From: an uncultured Slackia sp.
GTDB taxonomy: Bacteria > Actinomycetota > Coriobacteriia > Coriobacteriales > Eggerthellaceae
Reading direction: 5' to 3'
Length of the DNA: 55,879 nucleotides
NCBI RefSeq assembly: GCF_959608125.1
Contig: NZ_CAUHPG010000014.1
Location: 1 to 55,879, forward strand
Both the position numbers and the translations under genes were made by a program. Shown here piece by piece: positions 18,262 to 25,866 of this stretch. How positions within the stretch are numbered: position 1 is the stretch's first letter; every line of letters starts with the position of its first letter. The notes under the pieces were generated by a model. That model was not told where the DNA came from, did no database searches, and worked only from the letters and a program-made list of their open reading frames with translations.

Positions 18262-18334
18262 GCTAATTCATACTAAAAAGGTATCAATTAAGGGCAGAGG
18301 GCCGAAAGAGGCGTGGGAGAGGGGAATCGGGCCC

Positions 18335-18775
18335 TTAGGAATCAGAACGCGCCGCGCATGTTTCGAGACGGTGAGGACGGGCCAGGTCGTCGAGGGTCAC
18401 GCCGTCGACGTAGGACTCGATGGCTTCGTCGAGCCCTTGCCAGAACGAAAGGGTGGTGCACGTTCCCATGCGCGGGCAATCGACCACGTTTCCATCGAGG
18501 CAGGCCACGGGCGCGGTGGTCCCTTCCGCGGCGCGCAGGATGTCGCCCGCCGATATATCGGCCGCTTCTCGGGACAGCAGATAGCCGCCGCGCTGGCCGC
18601 GCACGCTTTTCAGCAGGCCGCTGCGGGTCAACGACCGCACGAGCTGCTCGAGATATTTGAGCGGCATGTGCTCGCGTTGGGCGATATCCTTCAGGGACGC
18701 GGGCGATTCCTGCGCATTGACTGCGACGTCCACCATGAGTCGCATGGCATAGCGCCCTTTCGTCGAAATCATCAT
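18335..18775 (-). CDS. Rrf2-family iron-sulfur-responsive regulator (IscR/SufR-like)
   Basis: The 146-residue protein begins with the Rrf2 winged helix (MMISTKGRYAMRLMVDVA, wing RGQRGGYLLSR near residue 64). Three cysteines follow in CLDGNVVDCPRMGTC (spacing CX7CX5C), the place where IscR-type proteins hold a [2Fe-2S] or [4Fe-4S] cluster. AAGGAG lies five bases before ATG 18775; the longer open frame upstream has no coding character. It stands directly upstream of sufC on the same strand, with a separate promoter in between. By family it would repress suf when clusters are sufficient. Confidence 0.9.
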   Translation of the reverse strand: MMISTKGRYAMRLMVDVAVNAQESPASLKDIAQREHMPLKYLEQLVRSLTRSGLLKSVRGQRGGYLLSREAADISAGDILRAAEGTTAPVACLDGNVVDCPRMGTCTTLSFWQGLDEAIESYVDGVTLDDLARPHRLETCAARSDS

Positions 18776-18885
18776 GGCGGCTCCTTCACGTCGTTTCGAT
18801 ATACGGTTTCTATAATAGCATTTCCCGTGTTTTCGCTTACATGGGCGATGTCGGCGGCGCGGCGGAAAGTCGACCGCCGACACGC

Positions 18886-18919
18886 GAAAACCCCGGCCTC
18901 ATCGAGAGCCGGGGTTTTC
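18886..18919. terminator. Bidirectional hairpin terminator
   Basis: GAAAACCCCGGC (18886-18897) pairs perfectly with GCCGGGGTTTTC (18908-18919) around a ten-base loop, with T runs built into both arms. It ends the minus-strand DUF5692-like gene. Confidence 0.8.
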
Positions 18920-18961
18920 AATACGTATCGATGCGGTGTTAGAAAGCGCCTCGGCGGGTCG

Positions 18962-19960
18962 TTAGGCCGCCAGTTCGCCGTTCTCGTCTTCGCGACGGTT
19001 CATCGCCTTGACGAAGTCGCGGGTGCCCGTGAACACCTCGTGGGTGTAGGGGTTCACGCCGAGCTTCCTGGCGCGGTAGACGATGTATCCGAGGGCCGCG
19101 ACGTTGGCGACCAGGGCGATCACGGAAATGACCAGGTTGATGTCGGGGTTGTTGACCGAGTTCACCGCGAACACGCTATCGTTTGCGAACATCGGGCAGA
19201 CCTGGCAGAACATGCACCAGATGGCCAGCGTGTAGGCGCGGTTTTGGATCCAGCCGCCCTTGTTCCAGATCGCGTTGGCGACCGTGGGGGCCAGCAGCAG
19301 AGCCAGGCCGCAGTACCAGGAGTGCGTGGGCAGGCAATTGTAGGTGTAGCAGAAGTTCCACAGGTCGTAGGCGAGAATGAACACCCACGTCATGTCGGGC
19401 CAGAGCATATCCTGCTTCTTCTTGGACACGTAGATGCCCCACCAGCCGGTCATGCAGAAGATGTTGATGATGCCGGCGATGCCGTTGAACACGTTATGCC
19501 AACCGCCGTAGAGGGTGACTCCTTCGGTGGAAACCCAGGTGGTGCCGAAAGCGCGCACGGCGCTCTCGAAGTCGCTCACCACGGCGATCAGGATGTTGAT
19601 GGCGACGATGACGAAGGGGAAGGCTTTGAACCAATGGCTTTTACCGATCTTGCCCCAGCGATACTTCAGGGCCATGAAGCCGATGCAGCCGATGGTCGCC
19701 GCATAAAGCTTCGCATAATGGAACCAGCTGTTCATATCGGTATAGGTGGGGTTGTCCAGCGCCCACTGCGCGCCCGATGCGGCGCTGATGCTGATGACGA
19801 TGAAGTAGACCGTCAGGATGGCGGGAATGACCAGGAAGCAAATGATACCGCCCGCTTTGGTGCGGCGGGCGAACTCGTTCATCAGGATCAGGCCGACGAA
19901 GACGATGATCCATCCGACCCACTGGAAGACGGCGGTATCGCCGTATACGTCGAATAGCAT
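18962..19960 (-). CDS. Polytopic membrane protein resembling DUF5692
   Basis: The 332-residue protein has about eight hydrophobic helices and a short charged C-terminal tail (after residue 300). The sequence style (many Trp, Tyr and Cys in and near helices, e.g. WNFCYTYNCLPTHSWYCGLALL and CMFCQVCPMF near residue 250) fits the DUF5692 family, which I recall mainly from Coriobacteriia; its function is not established. The CxxC.. pair CMFCQVCP is notable for a membrane protein and could bind metal or a redox group. AAGGAG lies six bases upstream of ATG 19960. It is downstream of, and co-oriented with, the TetR gene and near the cytochrome operon. Confidence 0.72.
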   Translation of the reverse strand: MLFDVYGDTAVFQWVGWIIVFVGLILMNEFARRTKAGGIICFLVIPAILTVYFIVISISAASGAQWALDNPTYTDMNSWFHYAKLYAATIGCIGFMALKYRWGKIGKSHWFKAFPFVIVAINILIAVVSDFESAVRAFGTTWVSTEGVTLYGGWHNVFNGIAGIINIFCMTGWWGIYVSKKKQDMLWPDMTWVFILAYDLWNFCYTYNCLPTHSWYCGLALLLAPTVANAIWNKGGWIQNRAYTLAIWCMFCQVCPMFANDSVFAVNSVNNPDINLVISVIALVANVAALGYIVYRARKLGVNPYTHEVFTGTRDFVKAMNRREDENGELAA

Positions 19961-20137
19961 GATAACTCCTTGTGTTGTAATGCTCGAATCGGCTGTGCCG
20001 TGGTGTCGTCGCCGTCCTTTCCCGGCCGTCGGTGCGCGATTTCGGACGCTCGAACCTGGGCGCTTCGCGATGCCGAAGCGCAGGAGGAGTGTCGATTCGC
20101 GGCTTTTCGGTTTCGTTGCGGCGCGTGCCGCTCGGTT

Positions 20138-20704
20138 CTATGCTCGTAAGCGCCCTCTGTCGAGATGCAGCGACTGGGCGATGATGTCTTTGACGATCGC
20201 ATCGGATGCGTCAGGGTGCGTTCTCAGATATCCAACGACGCCGATGATCAGCACATAGAACGATTCATAGACATGCTCGATGCGAACCTCGTGCAGGCGC
20301 TCGTAATCCTGCACCGTGGTGGTGACGATGTAGCGCGCCGCCTGGTCGGCCACGCGGTTGATGAAATCGATGTAAAGCGCGGCGTTTTCACGCGACGCCA
20401 GCGCGCGACGAAAGGAGCCGCGGTCGAACAGCGCCCGGCGCAGCACGGGAACGAGCGTATCGAGCGCGCCGTCGACGTCGCCTTCCACGCGATCGTCGTT
20501 CCACGTCTTGAGCATGCCGAGGAAATCCTCGATATACGAGTCGAGCACAGCCGAAGTAACGGCGTCTTTGTCGGTGAAGTAATGGTAGAAAAGGCTGCGC
20601 GTGACGCCGACCCTGTCGGCGATGTCTTGCACGGACGTCTTGGCGAGGCCCTTTTCCTCGTAAAGCTCGCGCGTGCAGGCGATGATCTGCTCTCGGCGCC
20701 CCAT
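20138..20704 (-). CDS. TetR-family regulator, probable autorepressor beside the cytochrome operon
   Basis: The 188-residue protein has the TetR helix-turn-helix at residues 1-50 (TSVQDIADRVGVTRSLFYHYFTDKD) and a helical effector domain. ATG 20704 is preceded by AAGGAGG four bases upstream; the upstream open frame is ignored. Two 15-bp palindromes of the form TTGAC-N5-GTCAA lie 150-190 bases upstream, one covering the -35 of its own predicted promoter. The divergent cytochrome/flavoprotein operon starts at 21029, so it is the likely target together with the DUF5692-like gene downstream. Ligand unknown, perhaps the reductase substrate. Confidence 0.88.
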   Translation of the reverse strand: MGRREQIIACTRELYEEKGLAKTSVQDIADRVGVTRSLFYHYFTDKDAVTSAVLDSYIEDFLGMLKTWNDDRVEGDVDGALDTLVPVLRRALFDRGSFRRALASRENAALYIDFINRVADQAARYIVTTTVQDYERLHEVRIEHVYESFYVLIIGVVGYLRTHPDASDAIVKDIIAQSLHLDRGRLRA

Positions 20705-20842
20705 GGCTCCTCCTTCGGCGCGGATGCGGCGCGTTTTCGTGAAACGCGTGCCGATCCGGCAGCCTTCGCATATGCGGCGAGAAGCGTTGGACGCACGTTC
20801 CCCTTTGCGCGTCGACCTCGTCGCATTCCCCTTGATTTCTGC

Positions 20843-20872
20843 AGCATACGCTCCCTTTTGACGCCGCGTCAA
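20843..20872 (-). promoter_or_regulatory. Candidate promoter of the TetR gene
   Basis: On the minus strand TTGACG (20867-20872, 5/6) is followed after 18 bases by TATGCT (20843-20848, 4/6). The -35 box is half of a TetR-type palindrome, so binding there would block the promoter. Confidence 0.5.
20858..20872. promoter_or_regulatory. TetR-type operator, copy 1
   Basis: TTGACGCCGCGTCAA is a 15-bp inverted repeat of the form TTGAC-N5-GTCAA, inside the predicted TetR promoter. Confidence 0.7.
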
Positions 20873-20881
20873 TGTACAGTT

Positions 20882-20896
20882 TTGACAATCCGTCAA
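20882..20896. promoter_or_regulatory. TetR-type operator, copy 2
   Basis: TTGACAATCCGTCAA repeats the same TTGAC-N5-GTCAA pattern with a different centre, 24 bases (centre to centre) from copy 1, about 2.3 helical turns. It lies 27 bases before the -35 box of the cytochrome operon. Confidence 0.7.
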
Positions 20897-20922
20897 TCCG
20901 TAAAAAACCAGGACAAAGGCTA

Positions 20923-20951
20923 TTTTCACTTCGATATCTCCGTGATATAGT
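20923..20951 (+). promoter_or_regulatory. Candidate promoter of the cytochrome/flavoprotein operon
   Basis: TTTTCA (20923-20928, 4/6) and TATAGT (20946-20951, 5/6) are spaced by 17 bases. The transcript would start near 20958, giving a leader of about 70 bases that holds two inverted repeats. Confidence 0.6.
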
Positions 20952-20964
20952 GCGCCCCATAAAG

Positions 20965-20981
20965 TTCATTGATGTAATGAA
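20965..20981. promoter_or_regulatory. Dyad with the TTCAWTGAWGTAA motif, copy 1
   Basis: TTCATT and AATGAA are perfect six-base inverted repeats around GATGT. The site sits just downstream of the predicted transcription start, a repressor position. The 13-mer TTCATTGATGTAA recurs in variants at 20990 and upstream of the tandem-MarR gene. Confidence 0.6.
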
Positions 20982-20987
20982 TTAAAA

Positions 20988-21002
20988 ACTTCAATGAAGT
21001 AA
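20988..21002. promoter_or_regulatory. Palindrome with the TTCAWTGAWGTAA motif, copy 2
   Basis: ACTTCA-A-TGAAGT (20988-21000) is a perfect palindrome and contains the 13-mer TTCAATGAAGTAA (20990-21002). It ends 26 bases before the cytochrome start codon. Confidence 0.6.
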
Positions 21003-21028
21003 AAGAAAGAAGGAGAGAGGGGGAATCG

Positions 21029-21682
21029 ATGAGCGGGGAAGAACGGGGGGTCTATCCCGAAACATCGCAGGCGCGCGAAGGCGGACCGGAGGCGACGCCG
21101 CAGCATGAGGGGACGTCGGCCGACGCGGCGCATCATGATCCGCGCGCCAAGACCAAGAAGAAGTGGCCGATCGTCGTCGGCTGCGTCGTTGCGATCCTCG
21201 TGCTCGCAGGCGCGGGCTTTTTCGTCTGGCATCAGCAGCCGAGCTTCTGCAATGCGATCTGCCACGTTCCGATGGACAACTACGTGGAGGGCTACTACAG
21301 CAACGAGGCCTTGTGCGCCAATGAACATTATCGCGCCGACGCTTCGTGCCTCGATTGCCACGAGCCAAAGATCGACGAGCAGATCGCCGAGGGGGCGGCA
21401 TGGGTCCGCGGCGATTTCGAGGTCGACGAAAACGGCGATATCGCCACGGTGGGCGTGACGGCGGACGAGAAGATGTGCGCCCGAAGCGGCTGCCATGACA
21501 TGCAGGACGTGGTCGCGGCCACGGCCGATTGGGGCGGAGAAGCAGGCGTCAATCCGCATGAATCGCACCAGGGCGCTCCGATCGATTGCAGCAACTGCCA
21601 TGGCGTGCATAAGGCGTCGAACATGTACTGCAACGCATGCCACGACTATCTGACGCCCGAGGGATGGACGAATCCCGCCTAG
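21029..21682 (+). CDS. Membrane-anchored multihaem cytochrome c (NapC/NrfH-like role) with two non-standard haem motifs
   Basis: The 217-residue protein has a charged N-terminal tail, one membrane anchor (about residues 47-67) and an exterior domain with five haem motifs: CNAICH (Cys74, Cys78, His79; CX3CH), CLDCH (107-111), CARSGCH (150-156; CX4CH), CSNCH (187-191) and CNACH (201-205). By architecture it would take electrons from menaquinol and hand them to the FMN lipoprotein and flavoprotein encoded next. Met82 three residues after the first motif could be an axial ligand as in NrfH. It starts at ATG 21029 behind GGAGAGAGGGGG. First gene of a four-gene operon. Confidence 0.85.
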   Translation: MSGEERGVYPETSQAREGGPEATPQHEGTSADAAHHDPRAKTKKKWPIVVGCVVAILVLAGAGFFVWHQQPSFCNAICHVPMDNYVEGYYSNEALCANEHYRADASCLDCHEPKIDEQIAEGAAWVRGDFEVDENGDIATVGVTADEKMCARSGCHDMQDVVAATADWGGEAGVNPHESHQGAPIDCSNCHGVHKASNMYCNACHDYLTPEGWTNPA

Positions 21683-21744
21683 GGGCGCGTCATCGTTGGA
21701 TACAACGCGGAAGCGGTTTCGGCCGTTTCCCGAGGGGAGGTTCT

Positions 21745-22239
21745 ATGAAGGGGAAGACGCAGGCGGCGGCAGGCGCTGCGGCCGTGCTCATGCTCGGTCT
21801 GACGGGCTGCGGAGCGTCGTTCGAGGGGTCTGGGTCGAAGGATGCGGCGAGCGCCGAGCAGCTTGCCATGCGCACGGACGATCCGTGGGCCGCGGTCCAG
21901 CAGTCCGAAGCGCGCCCGCATGCCGCGGGGACGTATGCCGACGGAGTCTATACCGGCACAGGAACGGCTATGGAGGGCCTGGTCACAGTCACGCTGCTTG
22001 TCGACGACAATCATATTTCGTGTCTCGAGGTGACCCAGGAGGGCGAAAGCCAGAGCCGCGGAGGCTATGAGGCCGTGCGCGACGGCACGTTCGCCGCCAT
22101 GATCGAGACGGCGCAAGGCTCCGATATCGATGCGATCAGCGGAGCGACGATCACGACGGCAGGCGTGAAGATGGCCGTCGACGACGCGTTAGCGCAGGCC
22201 GAGATGGCGGCCGGCGCCAATGCGACGGCAGGCGAATAG
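21745..22239 (+). CDS. FMN-binding lipoprotein, electron carrier
   Basis: The 164-residue protein begins with a lipoprotein signal peptide ending in LTGC (Cys near residue 20), then a linker and an FMN_bind domain. The motif DAISGATITT (near residue 133) matches the S-G-A-T-x-T sequence to which FMN is joined covalently through a threonine phosphoester in NqrC, RnfG and related proteins. GGGGAGG four bases before ATG 21745 fixes the start. Between a cytochrome c and a Tat flavoprotein, it is best read as a relay outside the membrane. The FMN transferase (ApbE) needed to load it is not in this window. Confidence 0.88.
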   Translation: MKGKTQAAAGAAAVLMLGLTGCGASFEGSGSKDAASAEQLAMRTDDPWAAVQQSEARPHAAGTYADGVYTGTGTAMEGLVTVTLLVDDNHISCLEVTQEGESQSRGGYEAVRDGTFAAMIETAQGSDIDAISGATITTAGVKMAVDDALAQAEMAAGANATAGE

Positions 22240-22248
22240 GGGGTCCTG

Positions 22249-24090
22249 ATGAACGAATACAAAAACGAAGGCATCTCGCGCCGCGATTTCCTCGCGCGCG
22301 CGGCCGTCGCGGGAGCGGGAGCCGTCGCTGCCGGGGCGTTCGCAACGCAGCCTGCCCAGGCGGTCGAGGCCGGATTCATCGGCGACTGGTCGGCTGACGG
22401 ATCGCGTGCGGTCGAGGTCCCGGAAAGCGCAAAGACGAACGCGACCGCTTCCGACGGAACGTATCGCGAACATAACGCCGCAGCGTTTCCCGCCGACGAC
22501 GCGACGCCCATTCCGCCTCGCGCGGTTCCCGAGGTCTGGGATTACGAGTGCGACATCTGCGTGGTCGGAGCAGGAGGCGGCGGCTTGAACGCTGCGGCCC
22601 GCGCGGCCGAGCTGGGCGCATCCGTCATTTGCGTCGAAGCGGCCGGCCTGCATGGCGGCAACGCCCAGGAAGCGGGCATGTGCGGCATTCTTGGCGGCTC
22701 GAAAATGCAGGAGTCGAAGCGATTCGCATTTCCGTCTTACCCGTTCGACGCCAAGGCTTTGACCGATTGGGCCATGGACGAATACCACTATGCGGCCGAT
22801 CCGAAGCTGATATACAAAATCGCCGAGCAGGGCGGACCGAGCCTCGACTGGATGGCCGAATGCGGCGTGCAGTGGCGCTTGGGCGAGGTTCCCGTGTACG
22901 TTGCTCCCAAAAACGCCACGCTCGACCACCATGTCCTCAAGATGAAGGACGCTACCGATGCCATGTTCAACTACGGACAACGCAAGGGCGTCGACTACCG
23001 CTTCCAGTGCCCGGCCGCGGCGCTCGTGCAAGATGGCGACGGACGCATCGTGGGCGTCGTGTGCGAAGAGGACTACCAGCGCGAAGTGTTCATCCACGCC
23101 TCGGCGGCCGTTATTCTGACCGCGGGCGGCTTCTGCAACAACAAGGCGCTGCTCGACCGGTACATCCCCACAGCGGCGATGGGTTGCGCGTCGAGCTATC
23201 TCACCTTGGGCGAAACGGGCGAATGCTTCCGCATGGGCCTCGGCGTCGGGGCCGACGTTTCGGGCTTCAACAGTTCGGCGAGCTTCGACGGCGGCGTCGA
23301 TTGGGAGGCCGAAGGCGGCCAATGGGCGCGCTTCCTCTACGACGGCATGACGCAGCTCTCGCGCCAGCCGTGGCTGACGATCGACCGATGCGGCAACCGT
23401 CTGCGCTATATGGACAGTCGCGTCGGCGAGGACGGCGCGAACGCGATCTATGCGCTGGGCGATCTGGCGACGATTCAGATGACGCCTCCCGGGCATCGCT
23501 CCTACATCATTTTCGACGCGAACTACGAAGACCACCTGGCCGGTTTCGCGCAGGAGCACTGCCGCAAGCTCATCACGCCCGACCTCGAGCAGATTGAAAA
23601 GGTCCCGCCGCATTACCGCGATTGGCACCACGGCGTGCAGGACGCGATCGACGCCGACGTGCTCAAGCGCCGCGACACGCTCGAAGAACTCGAGGCGGAT
23701 TTGGGATTCGCCCCCGGCGTCTTAGTCGATGCGGTGGCGAAATGGAACGAGGCGTGCGAGCGCGGCGAGGACGATTACCTGTATCCCATGCCGAAGGAGT
23801 GGCTCCATGCGATAACCGAGCCGCCGTTTTACGGATGCCGCATCGGAGGCAACCTGTACGGTACCAAGGCGGGCTTGGCGATCAACGAGGACATGCAGGT
23901 CATGGCCTTCGACGGCAAGCCCGTCGAAGGCCTGTATGCAGGCTGGCATACCGCAGGCGGTGCCTGCGGCGAGAACAGCTACGTGGGCGACCCTATCCTC
24001 GGATCGCTGATGGGCGACGTGGGCCTGGCGTTCTGCGGAGGATATCTGTGCGGCACGTCGGCCGTCGAGCATGAATTGGACCGCGCCTAA
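22249..24090 (+). CDS. Tat-exported FAD flavoprotein reductase (fumarate reductase/urocanate reductase superfamily)
   Basis: The 613-residue protein begins with a twin-arginine signal (ISRRDFLARAAVAGAGAVAAGAFA; Arg11-Arg12) and carries the FAD dinucleotide-binding motif CVVGAGGGGLNAA near residue 105 and the C-terminal FAD-binding region GWHTAGGACGENSYVGDPILGSLMGD near 565. It lacks its own haem or FMN domain, so it relies on the two upstream proteins for electrons. In Eggerthellaceae many paralogues of this family reduce different dietary, drug or bile-type substrates, each specific; the substrate here cannot be told. It starts ten bases after the FMN protein. Confidence 0.87.
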   Translation: MNEYKNEGISRRDFLARAAVAGAGAVAAGAFATQPAQAVEAGFIGDWSADGSRAVEVPESAKTNATASDGTYREHNAAAFPADDATPIPPRAVPEVWDYECDICVVGAGGGGLNAAARAAELGASVICVEAAGLHGGNAQEAGMCGILGGSKMQESKRFAFPSYPFDAKALTDWAMDEYHYAADPKLIYKIAEQGGPSLDWMAECGVQWRLGEVPVYVAPKNATLDHHVLKMKDATDAMFNYGQRKGVDYRFQCPAAALVQDGDGRIVGVVCEEDYQREVFIHASAAVILTAGGFCNNKALLDRYIPTAAMGCASSYLTLGETGECFRMGLGVGADVSGFNSSASFDGGVDWEAEGGQWARFLYDGMTQLSRQPWLTIDRCGNRLRYMDSRVGEDGANAIYALGDLATIQMTPPGHRSYIIFDANYEDHLAGFAQEHCRKLITPDLEQIEKVPPHYRDWHHGVQDAIDADVLKRRDTLEELEADLGFAPGVLVDAVAKWNEACERGEDDYLYPMPKEWLHAITEPPFYGCRIGGNLYGTKAGLAINEDMQVMAFDGKPVEGLYAGWHTAGGACGENSYVGDPILGSLMGDVGLAFCGGYLCGTSAVEHELDRA

Positions 24091-24111
24091 GGCGCCGCTG
24101 GGGAGGTTGAG

Positions 24112-24831
24112 ATGGCTAAATTGATGAAAGACATGGCGCGCCCGTATGCGGGGCTGTTCGCCATCGCGCTCGTGATAGCGATTCTGGCCAGGATAGGCCT
24201 GTGGATCATGGACATGACCGGCACGATCGCCTATGACTATATCTCGGCATCGGGGGTGGCTATCCTGGACGTGGTCTGCTCCATCCTTACCGGCTCGGCG
24301 TTCGTGGCGTTCATCTTCGCGGGCTCTCTTGCCTTGACGCTGTCGACGGCAGGCGTGGCGCTGTACGGCTACCTGACGCGCCGCGACGCGGCTCCCGCTC
24401 ATCCAGGCACCGCCTTTCTGTGGGGCTGGATCACGGCGTTCGTTGCGGTCGTATGCCTTCTGATCGTGACAAGCGGCATCTTGAGCGGCGTGCAGGTCGC
24501 CTCGATGAGCTCGAAGCTGCCTGGAGCGCTTGTCCTGTTCGCGGCCGTCGTGGTGTTTTCGGCGTTCATCGGCACGCTGCTCGCCGCGGCGTCGCTGGTC
24601 GTGCATGCCTGCCTTGTACGCGCCGAATCGCCATGCGCGCTGGCGAAGAACCTGGTTATCGCCACGGTATTGTGCGGCGTCGTGACGATGCTGCTGACGG
24701 TCGGCACGTTCGCGTCGGTCAATACGACTTCGATCGACGGCATGTGCACGGGCGGTTGGCTCGTCGCCGACGTCGCCGCGAATACGGTCATGGCGGCCAT
24801 CGCCTGGCGCTTGGCGAAAAATGCCCGATAA
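24112..24831 (+). CDS. Membrane protein of unknown function, last gene of the reductase operon
   Basis: The 239-residue protein has about six hydrophobic helices (near residues 13-33, 45-80, 102-122, 135-165, 178-200, 213-230) and no motif I recognise. GGGGAGGTTGAG precedes ATG 24112, 21 bases after the flavoprotein. Co-transcription with the reductase suggests a substrate transporter, a membrane anchor or a quinone-interacting subunit; sequence alone does not decide. Confidence 0.65.
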   Translation: MAKLMKDMARPYAGLFAIALVIAILARIGLWIMDMTGTIAYDYISASGVAILDVVCSILTGSAFVAFIFAGSLALTLSTAGVALYGYLTRRDAAPAHPGTAFLWGWITAFVAVVCLLIVTSGILSGVQVASMSSKLPGALVLFAAVVVFSAFIGTLLAAASLVVHACLVRAESPCALAKNLVIATVLCGVVTMLLTVGTFASVNTTSIDGMCTGGWLVADVAANTVMAAIAWRLAKNAR

Positions 24832-24853
24832 ATCGCGCAATAGTGAAAGATGG

Positions 24854-24893
24854 AAGAGAGGATGGTTCTGTGCGGGCCGCCCTCTCTTTTTTT
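24854..24893 (+). terminator. Terminator of the reductase operon
   Basis: AAGAGAGG (24854-24861) pairs with CCTCTCTT (24881-24888) and is followed by a T run to 24893. It lies between the converging membrane-protein and tandem-MarR genes. Confidence 0.85.
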
Positions 24894-24914
24894 CGGCGTC
24901 GGACGACGTTGCGC

Positions 24915-25841
24915 CTAGCCGATCGGCCGTAGATTCTCGGCTACCGCGAGGTCTTTGCGCCGTTCGCGTTCGCGCAGCCCCTCGATGACCGTATCGGTCA
25001 CGGCGCGGATCGCGTCGCGCTGCGGTCGCTTCAAATGCTTCCAAAGCAGTTTCCGTCCCAGGTCGTCGACCGTGCGGGCGATGACGCGCTGCTGTTTGGC
25101 GCCTGCTTCGGTGACTTCGACGAAGACCGCCTTGCGGTCATGGGCGGCTCCCATGCGACGCACCCACGACCGTGCGGCGAGTCTGTCTGCGGCCCGGGCG
25201 ACGTTGACGGGCGAAAGCTGCAGCTGCGCGGCGATGTCTCCGATACGCATAGGCCGTCCTGTTTCGGCGAGCCGCTGCATCACGCGGCATTCGTTGTACG
25301 AGGCGCCGCAGGCGTCACGCAGGCCCGCTTCGATGGCCGAACGGAAACGTTCGAGCGAAGCGAGCGCTCGCGACGCCGGATAGCAGGCGGTCTCGCGCTC
25401 CGAAATAGGCGGGTCGATGAACGAACCCGCCGTGATGGACGTTTCCAAAATCGCACGCCATGCGGCGTCTTCGGTGGGGAAGAGTGCATAGAGCTGCGCG
25501 ACGATCGATTCGTTGGCGACGCCTACATGGGCGATGCCTGCTTCGGTCGCCTCGACCATGCGCGCTCGTCCGTCGCCGGTTCCCACTTCACGTTTGGCGA
25601 ATCTGGCTTCCTCCAGGGCGTTGACGGCCTGGGTGACCACGTTGGGGCGCAGCCCGAGCATGCCGGAAAGCTCGGATTGGGCGATGGGCGCGCCCGCCGC
25701 AGCCAGTTTGACGAGCATGCGGTACTGGGTGATGTTCAGCTCGCTTGCCGCTTTCAGGCCCCGCTTGAGGGCGTCGTGGGTCATTTCGAACGCGACGAAA
25801 TAGGCTGAATCGAGGGAGAGGTTTTCTTTGCGAGGGCTCAT
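24915..25841 (-). CDS. Tandem (two-domain) MarR-family regulator
   Basis: The 308-residue protein contains two MarR winged-helix domains in one chain. Domain one (about 15-130) has ITQYRMLVKLAAAGAPIAQSELSGMLGLRPNVVTQAVNALEEARF and domain two (about 160-300) has YNECRVMQRLAETGRPMRIGDIAAQLQLSPVNVARAADRLAARSW, each with its wing (GDGRARMVEATEAG; HDRKAVFVEVTEAG). Ordinary MarR proteins are about 150 residues and act as dimers, so this looks like a fused pseudo-dimer that could read an asymmetric site. It faces the end of the reductase operon, and a 13-mer upstream of its start also occurs twice upstream of that operon. Confidence 0.85.
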   Translation of the reverse strand: MSPRKENLSLDSAYFVAFEMTHDALKRGLKAASELNITQYRMLVKLAAAGAPIAQSELSGMLGLRPNVVTQAVNALEEARFAKREVGTGDGRARMVEATEAGIAHVGVANESIVAQLYALFPTEDAAWRAILETSITAGSFIDPPISERETACYPASRALASLERFRSAIEAGLRDACGASYNECRVMQRLAETGRPMRIGDIAAQLQLSPVNVARAADRLAARSWVRRMGAAHDRKAVFVEVTEAGAKQQRVIARTVDDLGRKLLWKHLKRPQRDAIRAVTDTVIEGLRERERRKDLAVAENLRPIG

Positions 25842-25866
25842 GCGGGCTTTCTACGGTACGAGATAT

